Below the pieces are notes generated by a model that had not been told where the DNA came from, did not search any database, and saw nothing but the letters and a program-made list of their open reading frames with translations. From Shewanella sp. c952 (GTDB lineage: Bacteria; Pseudomonadota; Gammaproteobacteria; Enterobacterales; Shewanellaceae), in the NCBI RefSeq assembly GCF_019654975.1, contig NZ_BPEW01000003.1, positions 1 to 64,000 on the forward strand: 64,000 nucleotides of DNA. The letters run 5' to 3'. Made by a program: the position numbers and the translations under genes. Of this stretch, positions 26,186 to 36,132 are shown in pieces (position 1 is the first letter of the stretch; every line of letters starts with the position of its first letter).

Positions 26186-29100
26186 TCATCCAGCGTCAGC
26201 TAACGCTACCGCTTCATCGATATCTACCGCCACAATGCGTGAAACGCCGGGCTCATGCATAGTCACACCGATAAGTTGATCGGCCAATTCCATGGTGATC
26301 TTGTTATGACTAATATATATAAATTGTACGCTTTGGGACATCTCTTTTACCAAACGACAGAATCGTTCAACATTGGCATCATCCAAAGGTGCATCAACTT
26401 CGTCCAACATACAAAAAGGCGCTGGATTCAATCTAAAAATAGCAAAAACTAATGATAATGCGGTTAGTGCTTTTTCTCCACCAGAAAGAAGGTGGATAGT
26501 GCTATTTTTCTTACCTGGTGGCCGAGCCATGATAGTGACGCCTGTTTCCAGAAGATCATCATCAGTCAGTGCTAAATAAGCACTGCCACCGCCAAAAACT
26601 TTCGGAAACAAAATGCCTAAATCTTTATTTACCCTATCAAAGGTATCTTTAAATCGGCTTTTTGTTTCAGTATCAATTTTACGAATCGCTTCTTCCAAAC
26701 TTCCCAAGGCTGAATTTAAGTCTTCATCTTGGCTATCTAGATAGCTTTTCCGCTCATTTTGTTGTTCAAACTCTTCTATCGCGGCGAGGTTAATAGCCCC
26801 AAGATGAGCGATCCGAGCCCGTAAACGTTCTAGTTCTTTTTGACGCCATAAAGTGTTGCGACTAGCATCAAGCTTAGATAATACTTGTTCAACATCAATG
26901 CCCTGTTCAGTAATTAAACTAAACTGGCTGTCAATTTGTCCTTTTAAACCTTCACGACGTAACTTTAACGCGCTCATGGTTTGAGTCAAGTCTTCTATCT
27001 TCGCAAGCTGTTGTTTTTTATTCGTTCCTGCACTATCGCACAGTTCTTGTAACCCTGCTTGCTCCTGCCTGAGCAAGTTTAGCGCTTGTTGTTTAACTTG
27101 CTGTGCGTCTAAGGCTTGTACCAACTGCGTTTTTATCGACAGTGAGTTTTGCGCAGTGTCAACATCTTCTTTATCATCTAACTGCAGGCGCACTTGCTCT
27201 TTACTCAGTTCGAGCTCTTCAAGTCGCTGCTTCTGATGACTCACTTTTTGTTCCATCAACGCCACTTGCGTTTGAATGGCTTGCTCACTTTTAACGCTAG
27301 CTTTAAGTCGTAGCTCAGAACCATTAAGCAGGTCTTTGAGTTCACTTAACGATTTAAATGCCGACAATTTGTCTGACTCTGCTGCTTGCCGACTTTGACA
27401 AGCAAGCTCAAAGGTTTGTCGCAGGCTTGCTTCACTGTGTGAAAACTGCGCTTGTTGAGCAGTTAATTGTTGTAACTCAGTCTCAGTTTCCGCTAACTCC
27501 TGCAACAGCTGCTTATAACGTGCATCCGTATCATTTATAGTGGTTTGCATCGCTTTAACTTGCGATAACATGCCTGCCAATGCCACTTTCTGAGCTTGGA
27601 TCTGCTGGTACTGTTGTTGCTGTGAGACTAATTGCGGCTTTAGCTCCTCGATATACACCGACAAGGTTTGCTTTAATAAGCTCAACCGCTCTTCAGTACT
27701 ACAAACGACTTCTGTTAGCGCAGCATGTTCATTTTTAAGTTGTACGACTGATCCTGAGTCTGCATTTTTTTCGATGATAAAATCAGCACCAACAAGAAAA
27801 CCATCTGCAGTCGCGAACATTTGTTCTGCAGCAAGCTCTTTTCGCTGCAGAACCGCTTCATCTTTTGTCTCTAGCCACTTAACTTGGCCTAACCATGGCT
27901 GGAGGTTCACAGGGCTCTGAATAACATCATTAGCCACTTCACTTACCATAGAGTTTGCAATGAACCCTATACTTAATTCAGGAGGTCGTTCTTCAAATAC
28001 CGGAGAATTAAGAACATTAGCAAGTAACAAGTCAACCGCGCTTTCCCAACCAGGAGTCACCTCGATAACTTGCCATAGCAGCGTGCCTGCTTCATCACCT
28101 TCATCACCTTCATCAGGCAGTAATTGAGTAACAACAGACAAACGGCCTTTTTCATCAGCCAGTTTTACTTTTACAGACTCAAGCTCTGTTTTCAGTTCAT
28201 CACAAGATTGTTGACGCGTTTCAATATTAAAGCTCAGCTCGTCATATACCTCTTGCGCTTGCTCAGTCTCGATAGATAACGTATCACATTGGTTAGCTAA
28301 GGAACTGCTCTTGAGTTGATCGAGCTGTTCATTATGCTCCAGTGCTCTTTGGGTCAGCTTTGCTACCGATTTTTGTTTATGGGCTAGCTCTTTTGTACAA
28401 TGATTTAGCTGAGTACGATTCATCTCTACCGCTAAATGTGCTTTGGCTTCGTCACCACTATGTAGCTGAAACTGTTCGGTTGAGGCAATGTGACGCTGGT
28501 TGATTAGGGCTAATTCCGCTGACTGGTTGTGTGCCTGTTTCTGCCACGCCTTTATCTCTGGCGCTAACTCTTGTTGCTGCTTTACCAGCTTTTCTTGGTT
28601 TGTATTAGCCGTTTTTAACGCCGTTTGGTGCAGCGTTATTTGAGCACTAATTTCGCCCAGTCGTTGATTCAAACTGTCATCTTGTTGCTCACGGTGTTTC
28701 AGTGATTGTTCAAGCTTAGCGATATGGGTTTTGGTGAGGTAAAAAGCTTCGACTTGCTGATGCTCTTGACTATCAAGCTCACTCAACTTTAAATTCAGTT
28801 CCGTCAGACTAAGTTCAAGTGTCTGCTTTTCAGCGAGTAAGCTGGCTTGCTGCACCTCTAGCTTACCGATCTGAACGGTTAATGTATCGGTTTGCTGATT
28901 AAGCTCGTGATAACGAGACACCACCAGCTCAGACTCACATTGACGTTCAGACTGCTTAAGCTCGCGATACTGTTTTGCCGTTTGCGCCTGCTCAGCAAGT
29001 CTTTCCAGTTGCTTATGCAGCTCTGAGCGAATATCTCCAAGTCGAGATAAGTTTTCGCGAGTGTGCCTAATACGATTCTCAGTTTCACGCCTGCGCTCTT

Positions 29101-29620
29101 TATAGCGAGAGATCCCGGCCGCTTCTTCAATGAATACCCTTAATTCTTGCGGTTTTGACTCGATAAGTCGAGAAATGGTGCCCTGCTCAATAATCGCGTA
29201 GCTTCGCGGTCCGAGCCCAGTGCCCATAAATAGATCAGTAATATCTTTACGGCGACACTTTTGATTATTCAGAAAATAGCTTGAGTCGCCATCACGGCTT
29301 ACTTGTCGCTTAACCGCTATCTCTTGGTAGCTGGCGTACTGACCTGCTAATCGATTATCTTGGTTGTCAAATAGCAGTTCCACCCCCGCTACTGATACGG
29401 GTCTTCTGGCTGTAGAGCCATTAAATATAACGTCTGCCATAGAATCGCCACGCAGGTGTTTAGCCGAGCTTTCGCCCAACACCCAACGCACAGCGTCAAT
29501 GACATTTGATTTACCACAGCCGTTCGGACCAATAATGGCGCTTAAAGGATTAGGTAAGGGAATTTTGGTTGGATCGACGAATGACTTGAATCCGGCAAGT
29601 TTTATCTGTTTAAGTCTCAT
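26186..29620 (-). CDS. smc: Chromosome segregation ATPase SMC
   Basis: A 1144-residue SMC protein for chromosome compaction and segregation. Walker A is GPNGCGKSN (32-40), with a QGTISR segment near 150. Two long coiled coils (about 170-490 and 660-1000) flank a hinge around 500-640 that begins LLPDEGDEGDEAGTLLWQV. The ABC signature LLSGGEKALTA and Walker B FCMLDEVDAPLDD lie near the C-terminus. The gene is complete. No scpAB genes occur in the window. It is first in the smc-zipA-ligA transcript, with zipA 23 bp downstream. Confidence 0.97.
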   Translation of the reverse strand: MRLKQIKLAGFKSFVDPTKIPLPNPLSAIIGPNGCGKSNVIDAVRWVLGESSAKHLRGDSMADVIFNGSTARRPVSVAGVELLFDNQDNRLAGQYASYQEIAVKRQVSRDGDSSYFLNNQKCRRKDITDLFMGTGLGPRSYAIIEQGTISRLIESKPQELRVFIEEAAGISRYKERRRETENRIRHTRENLSRLGDIRSELHKQLERLAEQAQTAKQYRELKQSERQCESELVVSRYHELNQQTDTLTVQIGKLEVQQASLLAEKQTLELSLTELNLKLSELDSQEHQQVEAFYLTKTHIAKLEQSLKHREQQDDSLNQRLGEISAQITLHQTALKTANTNQEKLVKQQQELAPEIKAWQKQAHNQSAELALINQRHIASTEQFQLHSGDEAKAHLAVEMNRTQLNHCTKELAHKQKSVAKLTQRALEHNEQLDQLKSSSLANQCDTLSIETEQAQEVYDELSFNIETRQQSCDELKTELESVKVKLADEKGRLSVVTQLLPDEGDEGDEAGTLLWQVIEVTPGWESAVDLLLANVLNSPVFEERPPELSIGFIANSMVSEVANDVIQSPVNLQPWLGQVKWLETKDEAVLQRKELAAEQMFATADGFLVGADFIIEKNADSGSVVQLKNEHAALTEVVCSTEERLSLLKQTLSVYIEELKPQLVSQQQQYQQIQAQKVALAGMLSQVKAMQTTINDTDARYKQLLQELAETETELQQLTAQQAQFSHSEASLRQTFELACQSRQAAESDKLSAFKSLSELKDLLNGSELRLKASVKSEQAIQTQVALMEQKVSHQKQRLEELELSKEQVRLQLDDKEDVDTAQNSLSIKTQLVQALDAQQVKQQALNLLRQEQAGLQELCDSAGTNKKQQLAKIEDLTQTMSALKLRREGLKGQIDSQFSLITEQGIDVEQVLSKLDASRNTLWRQKELERLRARIAHLGAINLAAIEEFEQQNERKSYLDSQDEDLNSALGSLEEAIRKIDTETKSRFKDTFDRVNKDLGILFPKVFGGGSAYLALTDDDLLETGVTIMARPPGKKNSTIHLLSGGEKALTALSLVFAIFRLNPAPFCMLDEVDAPLDDANVERFCRLVKEMSQSVQFIYISHNKITMELADQLIGVTMHEPGVSRIVAVDIDEAVALADAG

Positions 29621-29824
29621 GATGCCGTTTTGGTCACTTCTACACTAAGTTATCTGCTGACTCTTAGCGTCTATGTTTGATGTGCATATAATTATGGTAA
29701 CTTTACCAAAGCTAACAGCATTTTGTAACGCTTTTTATTGGCGATTAACGCCTTTTCACTTGCGGTTAAATGCCCACTGACTCACAATCGTGACAATGCG
29801 TATCTTTAATGATCTAAAATTTCT

Positions 29825-30598
29825 ATGAATAAAACCAATCAAGTAACAAAGAAAAGCGGCGTAAATTACTTCTTAGAAGGGTTTAGCTTGATCAAACGCC
29901 CCGGCCTTAGACGTTTTGTATTTATTCCACTGACAATTAATTTATTGCTCTTTGGTGGCTTGATCTATTTTGCCATTGGTCAGTTAGAGCAGGTTTTCGC
30001 CTGGCTTTCAGGTCAGCTTCCAGAATACTTAAGTTGGTTGAACTTTCTGCTTTGGCCACTTGCGGTATTAACCTTGTTGGTGGTGTTATCATTCATCTTT
30101 AGTTCAGTGATGAATTGGCTCGCTGCGCCCTTTAACGGATTACTGGCTGAAAAAGTCGAACAACTGTTAACGGGCAAACCGCTCAATACTGGTGGCGGTA
30201 TCGATTTAATCAAAGATTTGCCGCGCATATTAGGCCGTGAGTGGATAAAGCTAAAATACTATCTACCTCGTGCCATTGTTTTCTTATTGCTATTTTTACT
30301 ACCGTTTGTCGGTCAAACTGCGGCGCCTATTTTATGGTTTCTTTTTAGTGCTTGGATGATGGCAATTCAATACTGTGATTACCCTTTTGATAACCATAAA
30401 GTCCCCTTTGCAGACATGAAATTTGCGCTTAACCAAACTCGCGGCAGTAGCTTTAGTTTTGGCGCGGCCGTTACACTGTTTTCAATGATCCCAATCCTCA
30501 ACTTTGTCGTGATGCCTGTCGCCATATGTGGCGCCACATCTATGTGGGTTGATAAATACCGAGAAGCATACAAAGACAACATCATCGCACCAGATTAA
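29825..30598 (+). CDS. cysZ: Sulfate transporter CysZ
   Basis: Inner-membrane protein of 257 residues that supplies sulfate for cysteine synthesis. It shows the CysZ/EI24 pattern: GVNYFLEGFSLIKRPGLRRFVFIPL at the N-terminus, then four or more hydrophobic segments and a conserved YPFDNHKVPF loop around 188. In E. coli cysZ and cysK are adjacent. Here both are present in the same orientation but separated by about 5.5 kb holding a DUF5916 protein, a diguanylate cyclase and an RDD protein. Confidence 0.92.
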   Translation: MNKTNQVTKKSGVNYFLEGFSLIKRPGLRRFVFIPLTINLLLFGGLIYFAIGQLEQVFAWLSGQLPEYLSWLNFLLWPLAVLTLLVVLSFIFSSVMNWLAAPFNGLLAEKVEQLLTGKPLNTGGGIDLIKDLPRILGREWIKLKYYLPRAIVFLLLFLLPFVGQTAAPILWFLFSAWMMAIQYCDYPFDNHKVPFADMKFALNQTRGSSFSFGAAVTLFSMIPILNFVVMPVAICGATSMWVDKYREAYKDNIIAPD

Positions 30599-30933
30599 TA
30601 TACCCGTTCTATCTGTAGATGCAGGATTCCGTGGGTGCTTAATGGACTTTAATCACGGTATTGATAGCCACTAATGGTCATTCCCTTGGTAAAATCAATA
30701 ACACTGAGAAAAGTCTTTGCTTTCATTTCAAAAGCAGCCCATCGCAGAAGGCTTTTTGCCAGCACACTTGGTTATTACGCTGAGCCATTAATAATATGGC
30801 CCAGCGACTTCTACACAACTTCCGGCCAGTTGTTATCACACTGAAAATATTTGTAACAAATAGCCTACCTTTTTTATACGTAATTCCATTACAATCCCCT
30901 CACCTAAAGATTAGCTTTCAATAATAATAACAA
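30599..30933. other. Gene-free interval, possible degenerate repeat
   Basis: No ORF or clear terminator is seen in this 335-bp interval. The stretch ATGGTCATTCCCTTGG near 30675 resembles the ATGGTTATTCCCTT block shared by repeat copies 1 and 2, so a decayed copy is possible. A promoter for the DUF5916 gene is expected but not obvious. Confidence 0.3.
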
Positions 30934-33273
30934 ATGAATAAAGCAACTCTATTTGCTAGAACCCTTATCTTATTCGCCTCTTGTCATTCTTTACTCGCTA
31001 ACGCAGGGCAGGAAAATCAATTCAATATCGAAATACCAACACTTTCAGGCAGCATCACAGTAGATGGTCACTTTGATGAACCACAATGGGAGAATGCCGC
31101 CACTACCGAAATAACGATTGAAACGAGTCCCGGTGAAAACATCACTGCGCCAGTAACAACTGAAGTAAAGCTTTACTCTACTGACACGAGTCTCTTCTTG
31201 GCATTTACTGCTTATGATCCAACGCCATCGCAGATCAGAGCAAACTTGAGCGATCGAGACAGTGTTTGGGGTGATGATTTAGTCGGTATTAAACTCGATA
31301 CTTTTAATGATGCCAGACTCGCCTATCAATTCTTTGTCAATGCTTACGGCGTGCAAATGGACTCTATCGAAAATGAACTGACCGGCAGCGAAAGCGATGC
31401 TTGGGACGGCATTTGGTACACTGCAGCTCAGCGCACAGAAACGGGTTATCAGGTAGAAATAGAGTTACCTTACAGAGTGCTTAATTTTGATAACAGCACC
31501 GAGCAAAAATGGGGCGTTGAACTGGTTAGGTTTTATCCACGAAATGAACAGCACAGACTATCTAGTCACCAGATAGACAGAAATAATAGCTGCCAACTGT
31601 GTCAATTTGGGGTGATGAGTGGCATGTCTAGCCTTGAGCAAGGTAATGACCTACAGATCACGCCATCAGTGGTTTTTAATCGTAACAGCCAACGTCCTCT
31701 CGAGCTTAATAGTGACTGGGAAAGCGAAAACAACGTCGAGCCAAGTTTGGATATCCGCTGGGGGATCACTCCTAGTACATTATTGAGTGCAACCATAAAC
31801 CCGGATTTTTCGCAGGTAGAAGCCGACGCAGGCCAACTCGATATTAATAATACCTTCGCACTGTTTTATCCAGAAAAAAGAGCCTTTTTTCTCGATAATA
31901 AGGACTATTTTGATACCCAGTTAAACTTATTGCATACCCGTAATATCGTTTCGCCAGACTATGGTATTAAGCTAACCAGTAAAGTGGGTGACCACACATT
32001 TGCCACACTGGCGACAAACGACACTCATACTAACTTTTTAGTACCTGGGAATTTAAGCTCTGATATCGCCAGTATCGATGAGAAAAGTCAGAACTTTGCA
32101 GGTCGTTATCGTTACGACATAGGTAAAGAGTTGTCTATGGGCGCGCTAGTCACCGCTAAAACCAGCGACGATTATCATAACTATGTTACTAGCGTAGATG
32201 TTAAATATCAGCCTACCGAGCAAGATACCTTTATTGGCCAATACGTAGTATCGGATACCCAATACCCTTTAGGTTTCTCGCAAACACTATGCAGCAATGA
32301 TGATTGCCTTCCGGATATCAACTGTGATTTAAATGATTGCGGCGTCAATGAGCGTGTATTACGCACCAATAGCACTGATGCAATTCGTGGCAACATGTAT
32401 TTGGCAAAATATGAACATGAAACCAGAAACTGGGATGCTATAGCGCAATATCAGTCTGTAGGCGAGGATTTTAGAGCCGATTTAGGCTTTATTGAAAAAG
32501 TCGATTTTAGCAAATTTGTCGCAGGCGGTGGTTACACTTGGTACCCTGAAAACAGTGGTTTTAGCAAGATCAGATTGAGCGGCGACTGGGATATTAGTCA
32601 TAACCAGGCCGGTGAAAAATTAGAACAGGAAGCTGAAGCTAAGCTTGCTTTTGACGGCCTACTACAAAGTTACACCGCATTTGGCGTTGTGAATCGTCAA
32701 CGTGTAGGAAGGCGTCACGATAGTGCAAGCTTAGCAATTGAAAATAATACTCAGATGTTTGACGAAACCATGGGCTGGTTTTATGCCAATATGAAGCCAA
32801 CCCGTACCCTATTTGTCGAACTGGATGTCAACTACGGCGATAGCATCGACTTTGCCAACGATCAATTGGGTACTAAGTTTCTACTCAATCCTGGTGTTCG
32901 CTGGAATGTTACCGATTCAGTGAAGCTTAATGTATCGCACGTTTACCGTACTATGGATGTCGATGACGGCCGTCTATTTACCGCAAACTTAAGCGATGTA
33001 AGATTGAGTTGGTATATCGACATTCATAACTTTATCCGAGTCTCCAGCGTCTACACCCATATTGAAAGAGATCCAAGCCTTTACCAATATGGTTCACCGA
33101 ATAAAGAGCAGCAGAATTTAGGCAATGAGATCCTTTACGGGTATAAGCTTAATCCTCAAAGTGTGTTCTATCTAGGTTATTCAGATGGATTGAAGTCTAA
33201 TGATTCCATCGACTCGCTAATGAAAACCGAAGAAACCTACTTTATGAAAATGAGTTACGCTTGGATTTTATAA
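30934..33273 (+). CDS. DUF5916 outer-membrane protein with CBM9-like domain
   Basis: Exported protein of 779 residues. A signal peptide (residues 1-24, ending near LANAG) is followed by a carbohydrate-binding family 9-like domain (about 35-225: ITVDGHFDEPQWENA, WGDDLVGIKLDTF, YQVEIELPYRVL). A DUF5916 region with many aromatic alternating strands ends in YAWIL, as in an outer-membrane beta-barrel. The conserved FYPEKRAFFLD motif of DUF5916 lies near 310. Family members are linked to polymer or xenobiotic-associated loci, but no activity is established. It is monocistronic, with a terminator at 33276-33310. Confidence 0.82.
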   Translation: MNKATLFARTLILFASCHSLLANAGQENQFNIEIPTLSGSITVDGHFDEPQWENAATTEITIETSPGENITAPVTTEVKLYSTDTSLFLAFTAYDPTPSQIRANLSDRDSVWGDDLVGIKLDTFNDARLAYQFFVNAYGVQMDSIENELTGSESDAWDGIWYTAAQRTETGYQVEIELPYRVLNFDNSTEQKWGVELVRFYPRNEQHRLSSHQIDRNNSCQLCQFGVMSGMSSLEQGNDLQITPSVVFNRNSQRPLELNSDWESENNVEPSLDIRWGITPSTLLSATINPDFSQVEADAGQLDINNTFALFYPEKRAFFLDNKDYFDTQLNLLHTRNIVSPDYGIKLTSKVGDHTFATLATNDTHTNFLVPGNLSSDIASIDEKSQNFAGRYRYDIGKELSMGALVTAKTSDDYHNYVTSVDVKYQPTEQDTFIGQYVVSDTQYPLGFSQTLCSNDDCLPDINCDLNDCGVNERVLRTNSTDAIRGNMYLAKYEHETRNWDAIAQYQSVGEDFRADLGFIEKVDFSKFVAGGGYTWYPENSGFSKIRLSGDWDISHNQAGEKLEQEAEAKLAFDGLLQSYTAFGVVNRQRVGRRHDSASLAIENNTQMFDETMGWFYANMKPTRTLFVELDVNYGDSIDFANDQLGTKFLLNPGVRWNVTDSVKLNVSHVYRTMDVDDGRLFTANLSDVRLSWYIDIHNFIRVSSVYTHIERDPSLYQYGSPNKEQQNLGNEILYGYKLNPQSVFYLGYSDGLKSNDSIDSLMKTEETYFMKMSYAWIL

Positions 33274-33275
33274 AC

Positions 33276-33310
33276 AAAAAGGCTTAACCACTAATGGTTA
33301 AGCCTTTTTA
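33276..33310. terminator. Bidirectional terminator between convergent genes
   Basis: Stem AAAAAGGCTTAACCA / TGGTTAAGCCTTTTT with a CTAA loop. It serves the DUF5916 gene on the plus strand and the diguanylate cyclase gene on the minus strand. Confidence 0.9.
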
Positions 33311-33329
33311 TTATCAATAAGAAACCGTT

Positions 33330-34571
33330 TTAAGCAATGCACACTAAGTTGCGCCCACCCTCTTTAGCTTCGTACAGAGCAACATCAGCTCGTTGCAACA
33401 TCTCATCTACGTTTTCATCGTGATTGAAATTAGCAACACCGATACTAACGGTTATGGTTAACTCGCCTTTCGTTGTCATTACCGGTGTACTTTCCATCTG
33501 CATTCTAAACCTATCTAATAGTGCAAATGACTTTTCAACACTTAAACCTTTGAAACCTACAACGAATTCTTCACCACCAAATCGAGCCACTGTAAAATGT
33601 TGTGAAAATGAGTGTTCAAGACGTTTGGCAAATTCAACCAACACCTCATCTCCCACATCATGACCATAACCATCATTGACCTTTTTGAAGAAATCGATGT
33701 CCATTAAACCGAGTGAAAGCGTACCTTGATTACGGGTAATAGTAGGCAGTTTCTCCTCATAGAGATTAAAAAAGTAACGCCGATTAAATACATTGGTTAA
33801 GTAATCGAGGTTGGCTTGCTCCCACAGTTTAGCCATCATATCGAGTGCATCTAGCGTGTTAAGTACTCGACAATGAAACTCTTCGTGCACGAAAGGTTTC
33901 TGCAGAAAGTCATTAGCACCATTTTTAATGAATCGTGCAGAGAGGCTTTCGTCGCTATCACTGGACAACCCGATAATTGCCAACTCTTCTCTGCTGAACT
34001 GCTCTCTGACTTTTATAATTAAACCAAAGCCATCTAGTCGCGGCATATTATAATCAGTAATAAGCAGCTTAATATCTGGGTTTTCTTTAAGGGTAGCGAG
34101 TGCTGCTATACCGTCATCAGCTTCTATCACTTGAAACAAATGCTGCTCTAAAAGGCTACGAATAAACTTTCGGCTCACCATGGAGTCATCGGCAACTAAT
34201 ACCTTCACGCTTTGATTGCGTTGCAAACGCCTAACTAACTTAGCGGTATATTCATAGCTAAAGCGGTTTTCTTTAAGTACATAATCAACAATACCTAATT
34301 GCAGCAGACGTGATCGTTCTTGGGGATCCCAACTTCCGGTAAGTACGATACAAGGGATCTGTTTTGCCAGTACTAATTTTACAATTTCGCCCTCTTGCGC
34401 ATCCGGAAGATTTAAATCGGTAATGGCCACAAAATAATCATTTTCAGCTAACAGGTTCTTGGCACTGGCCAGATCAGGCGCGACATCAACTTCACAATTT
34501 AACTCTTGGGTTAATAAATGACGCATTACCCTTGATACAACTTGGCTATCTTCTACAACTAAGATCCGCAA
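33330..34571 (-). CDS. Dual-receiver diguanylate cyclase
   Basis: Response regulator of 413 residues: receiver 1 (1-118, phospho-acceptor Asp52 in AITDLNLPD), receiver 2 (about 121-240, Asp173 in LITDYNMP) and a GGDEF domain (about 250-413) with ARFGGEEF. The intact GGEEF loop predicts synthesis of cyclic-di-GMP from two GTP. The stretch just before it (LEHSFSQHFTVARF) lacks the RxxD inhibitory site, so product feedback may be absent. The start is TTG with AGGAGAG upstream. There is no adjacent kinase. A second receiver fits phosphate-sink or dual-input control. Confidence 0.9.
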   Translation of the reverse strand: MRILVVEDSQVVSRVMRHLLTQELNCEVDVAPDLASAKNLLAENDYFVAITDLNLPDAQEGEIVKLVLAKQIPCIVLTGSWDPQERSRLLQLGIVDYVLKENRFSYEYTAKLVRRLQRNQSVKVLVADDSMVSRKFIRSLLEQHLFQVIEADDGIAALATLKENPDIKLLITDYNMPRLDGFGLIIKVREQFSREELAIIGLSSDSDESLSARFIKNGANDFLQKPFVHEEFHCRVLNTLDALDMMAKLWEQANLDYLTNVFNRRYFFNLYEEKLPTITRNQGTLSLGLMDIDFFKKVNDGYGHDVGDEVLVEFAKRLEHSFSQHFTVARFGGEEFVVGFKGLSVEKSFALLDRFRMQMESTPVMTTKGELTITVSIGVANFNHDENVDEMLQRADVALYEAKEGGRNLVCIA

Positions 34572-34747
34572 CTTAACTCTCCTATAAACCCAAACTCCTT
34601 TAGCGCATTAGTTAATCGGCCTTTTTGAAAGACTCTTTAATTATTAATTGCCTACGCTAAGTGAGAACTTCATCTGCTTTATTGCTGCAATTTTACTAAA
34701 TTCGTCAGCAGCTTAACCCTTACCTACAGAAAACGGTATCAATTATG

Positions 34748-35911
34748 CTACTTCTCTTCAATTTTTGCATCAATCGATGCATTAAGCGCATTCATGTTTA
34801 ATTGTAGCTTAGGCGCTTCAATTTCAGGTTTTCTAAGGTCAATAACAACAGTTGCTGATATTTTATCTTGTATTGCTTGCCGATTCGCATCCCAGAATAT
34901 TTGCATGAAACCGAGTAAACCTGTGGTAAAGCCTGCAGCGTAGCCGCCATAACGACCAAAAGCGGCCCATAAGGTGATCTTGGAACCATCCAGCTGGATA
35001 ACACTAATTCCAAGTAGTTTTTTACCCAATGTTTGCCCATCAAACCAAGCGGTAAACACCGTAAAATAGAAAGCAGCCCAACCAAAACCTAAGCCCATAT
35101 CGTTTAAAAAGCCTATCAACCAAGCTAACGGGCTCGATTTTGGGTTTTGCTCTTTTTCAAAATGAGAATCATCTTCCAACGCTTCCCAGTCGACTTTGTT
35201 AGTGGTTGAAGCATCACTCTCTTCATTACTAACAACAATGCTCTCTTCTTCGACTGGCTGTTCAATACTTGCATCAATGACAGAGGATTGCGCTTGTATA
35301 TTCTCAGTGGGTACAAACTTTAACTTTAAGCTCTCTTTTTGTTTAGCGGTAAGCGGTAGCTCATTAATCAGTTGTTCTATAATACGTGCTTGTTCTGCGT
35401 TCGAGAGGCTTGAGTGGTTTAGCGCATCTTTTAATGAATTTAAACGCTTTTGAGCACATAAGTAATTTTGGCAACTCGATGTGGATATGACTTCAGGAAG
35501 GTAATTTGCTAATTCAGCGACTGTTTGCAATGTTTCAGGCTCAGCACTATCAGCATTTATATGAGTTCCAACTTGGTTAGAGTCTAAAATATCATTTCGA
35601 TTGTTCCAACCGTCACCAAGTAACGCATACACCATACCTGCCAGCATGAAAGCATATAACGCCCACTTAACAATGCTCCCCAAAGCCTTGCTTCTTTTAT
35701 GAACAACAACGGTAATTGCGACCATTAATACAAATATCCAACCCGCATTTTCAGCAAGGGCCGCGACCAGCAAACCATCAACGGTTATTGCTAAGGCGCG
35801 TTTCAATGGACTCGCTAAAGGTTGATATAAAACATTGGGGGCAATCTCAAATGCATAAGGGGTGACTAACGACTTAGGATCAAGCGTTGATTCAGTCTGC
35901 TGTTTTCTCAT
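34748..35911 (-). CDS. RDD family membrane protein
   Basis: Membrane protein of about 387 residues. An RDD domain is split by an insert: the first helices (about 35-85, ALAITVDGLLVAALAENAG) carry the conserved R and D pair, then a long acidic cytoplasmic or periplasmic region (about 95-260) with a cysteine pair. The last helices carry DGQTLGKKLLGISVI and DKISATVVID. Function is unknown; RDD proteins are proposed ion exchangers or permeases. The ATG at 35911 is chosen because GGAT lies upstream. An in-frame ATG at 35944 would add 11 residues. Confidence 0.8.
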   Translation of the reverse strand: MRKQQTESTLDPKSLVTPYAFEIAPNVLYQPLASPLKRALAITVDGLLVAALAENAGWIFVLMVAITVVVHKRSKALGSIVKWALYAFMLAGMVYALLGDGWNNRNDILDSNQVGTHINADSAEPETLQTVAELANYLPEVISTSSCQNYLCAQKRLNSLKDALNHSSLSNAEQARIIEQLINELPLTAKQKESLKLKFVPTENIQAQSSVIDASIEQPVEEESIVVSNEESDASTTNKVDWEALEDDSHFEKEQNPKSSPLAWLIGFLNDMGLGFGWAAFYFTVFTAWFDGQTLGKKLLGISVIQLDGSKITLWAAFGRYGGYAAGFTTGLLGFMQIFWDANRQAIQDKISATVVIDLRKPEIEAPKLQLNMNALNASIDAKIEEK

Positions 35912-36132
35912 TGGTTTAATCCAGTCATAGTGAGTGCATTGCATTGGTCAATGCACCATATTACCACCCTATTAACTTAAGCTTAACAACTGAAACTTAT
36001 AGTAATTCCACTCATTACGTATAATAGCGATTGCTTTAATAACTAAAAGGAATAAAGAAGAACAAACAATCACTTCTAAAGCAGCGAAAGAGGATTATGC
36101 TTTACCTGTGCATTTTAAGGAGCAAGCAGCCC

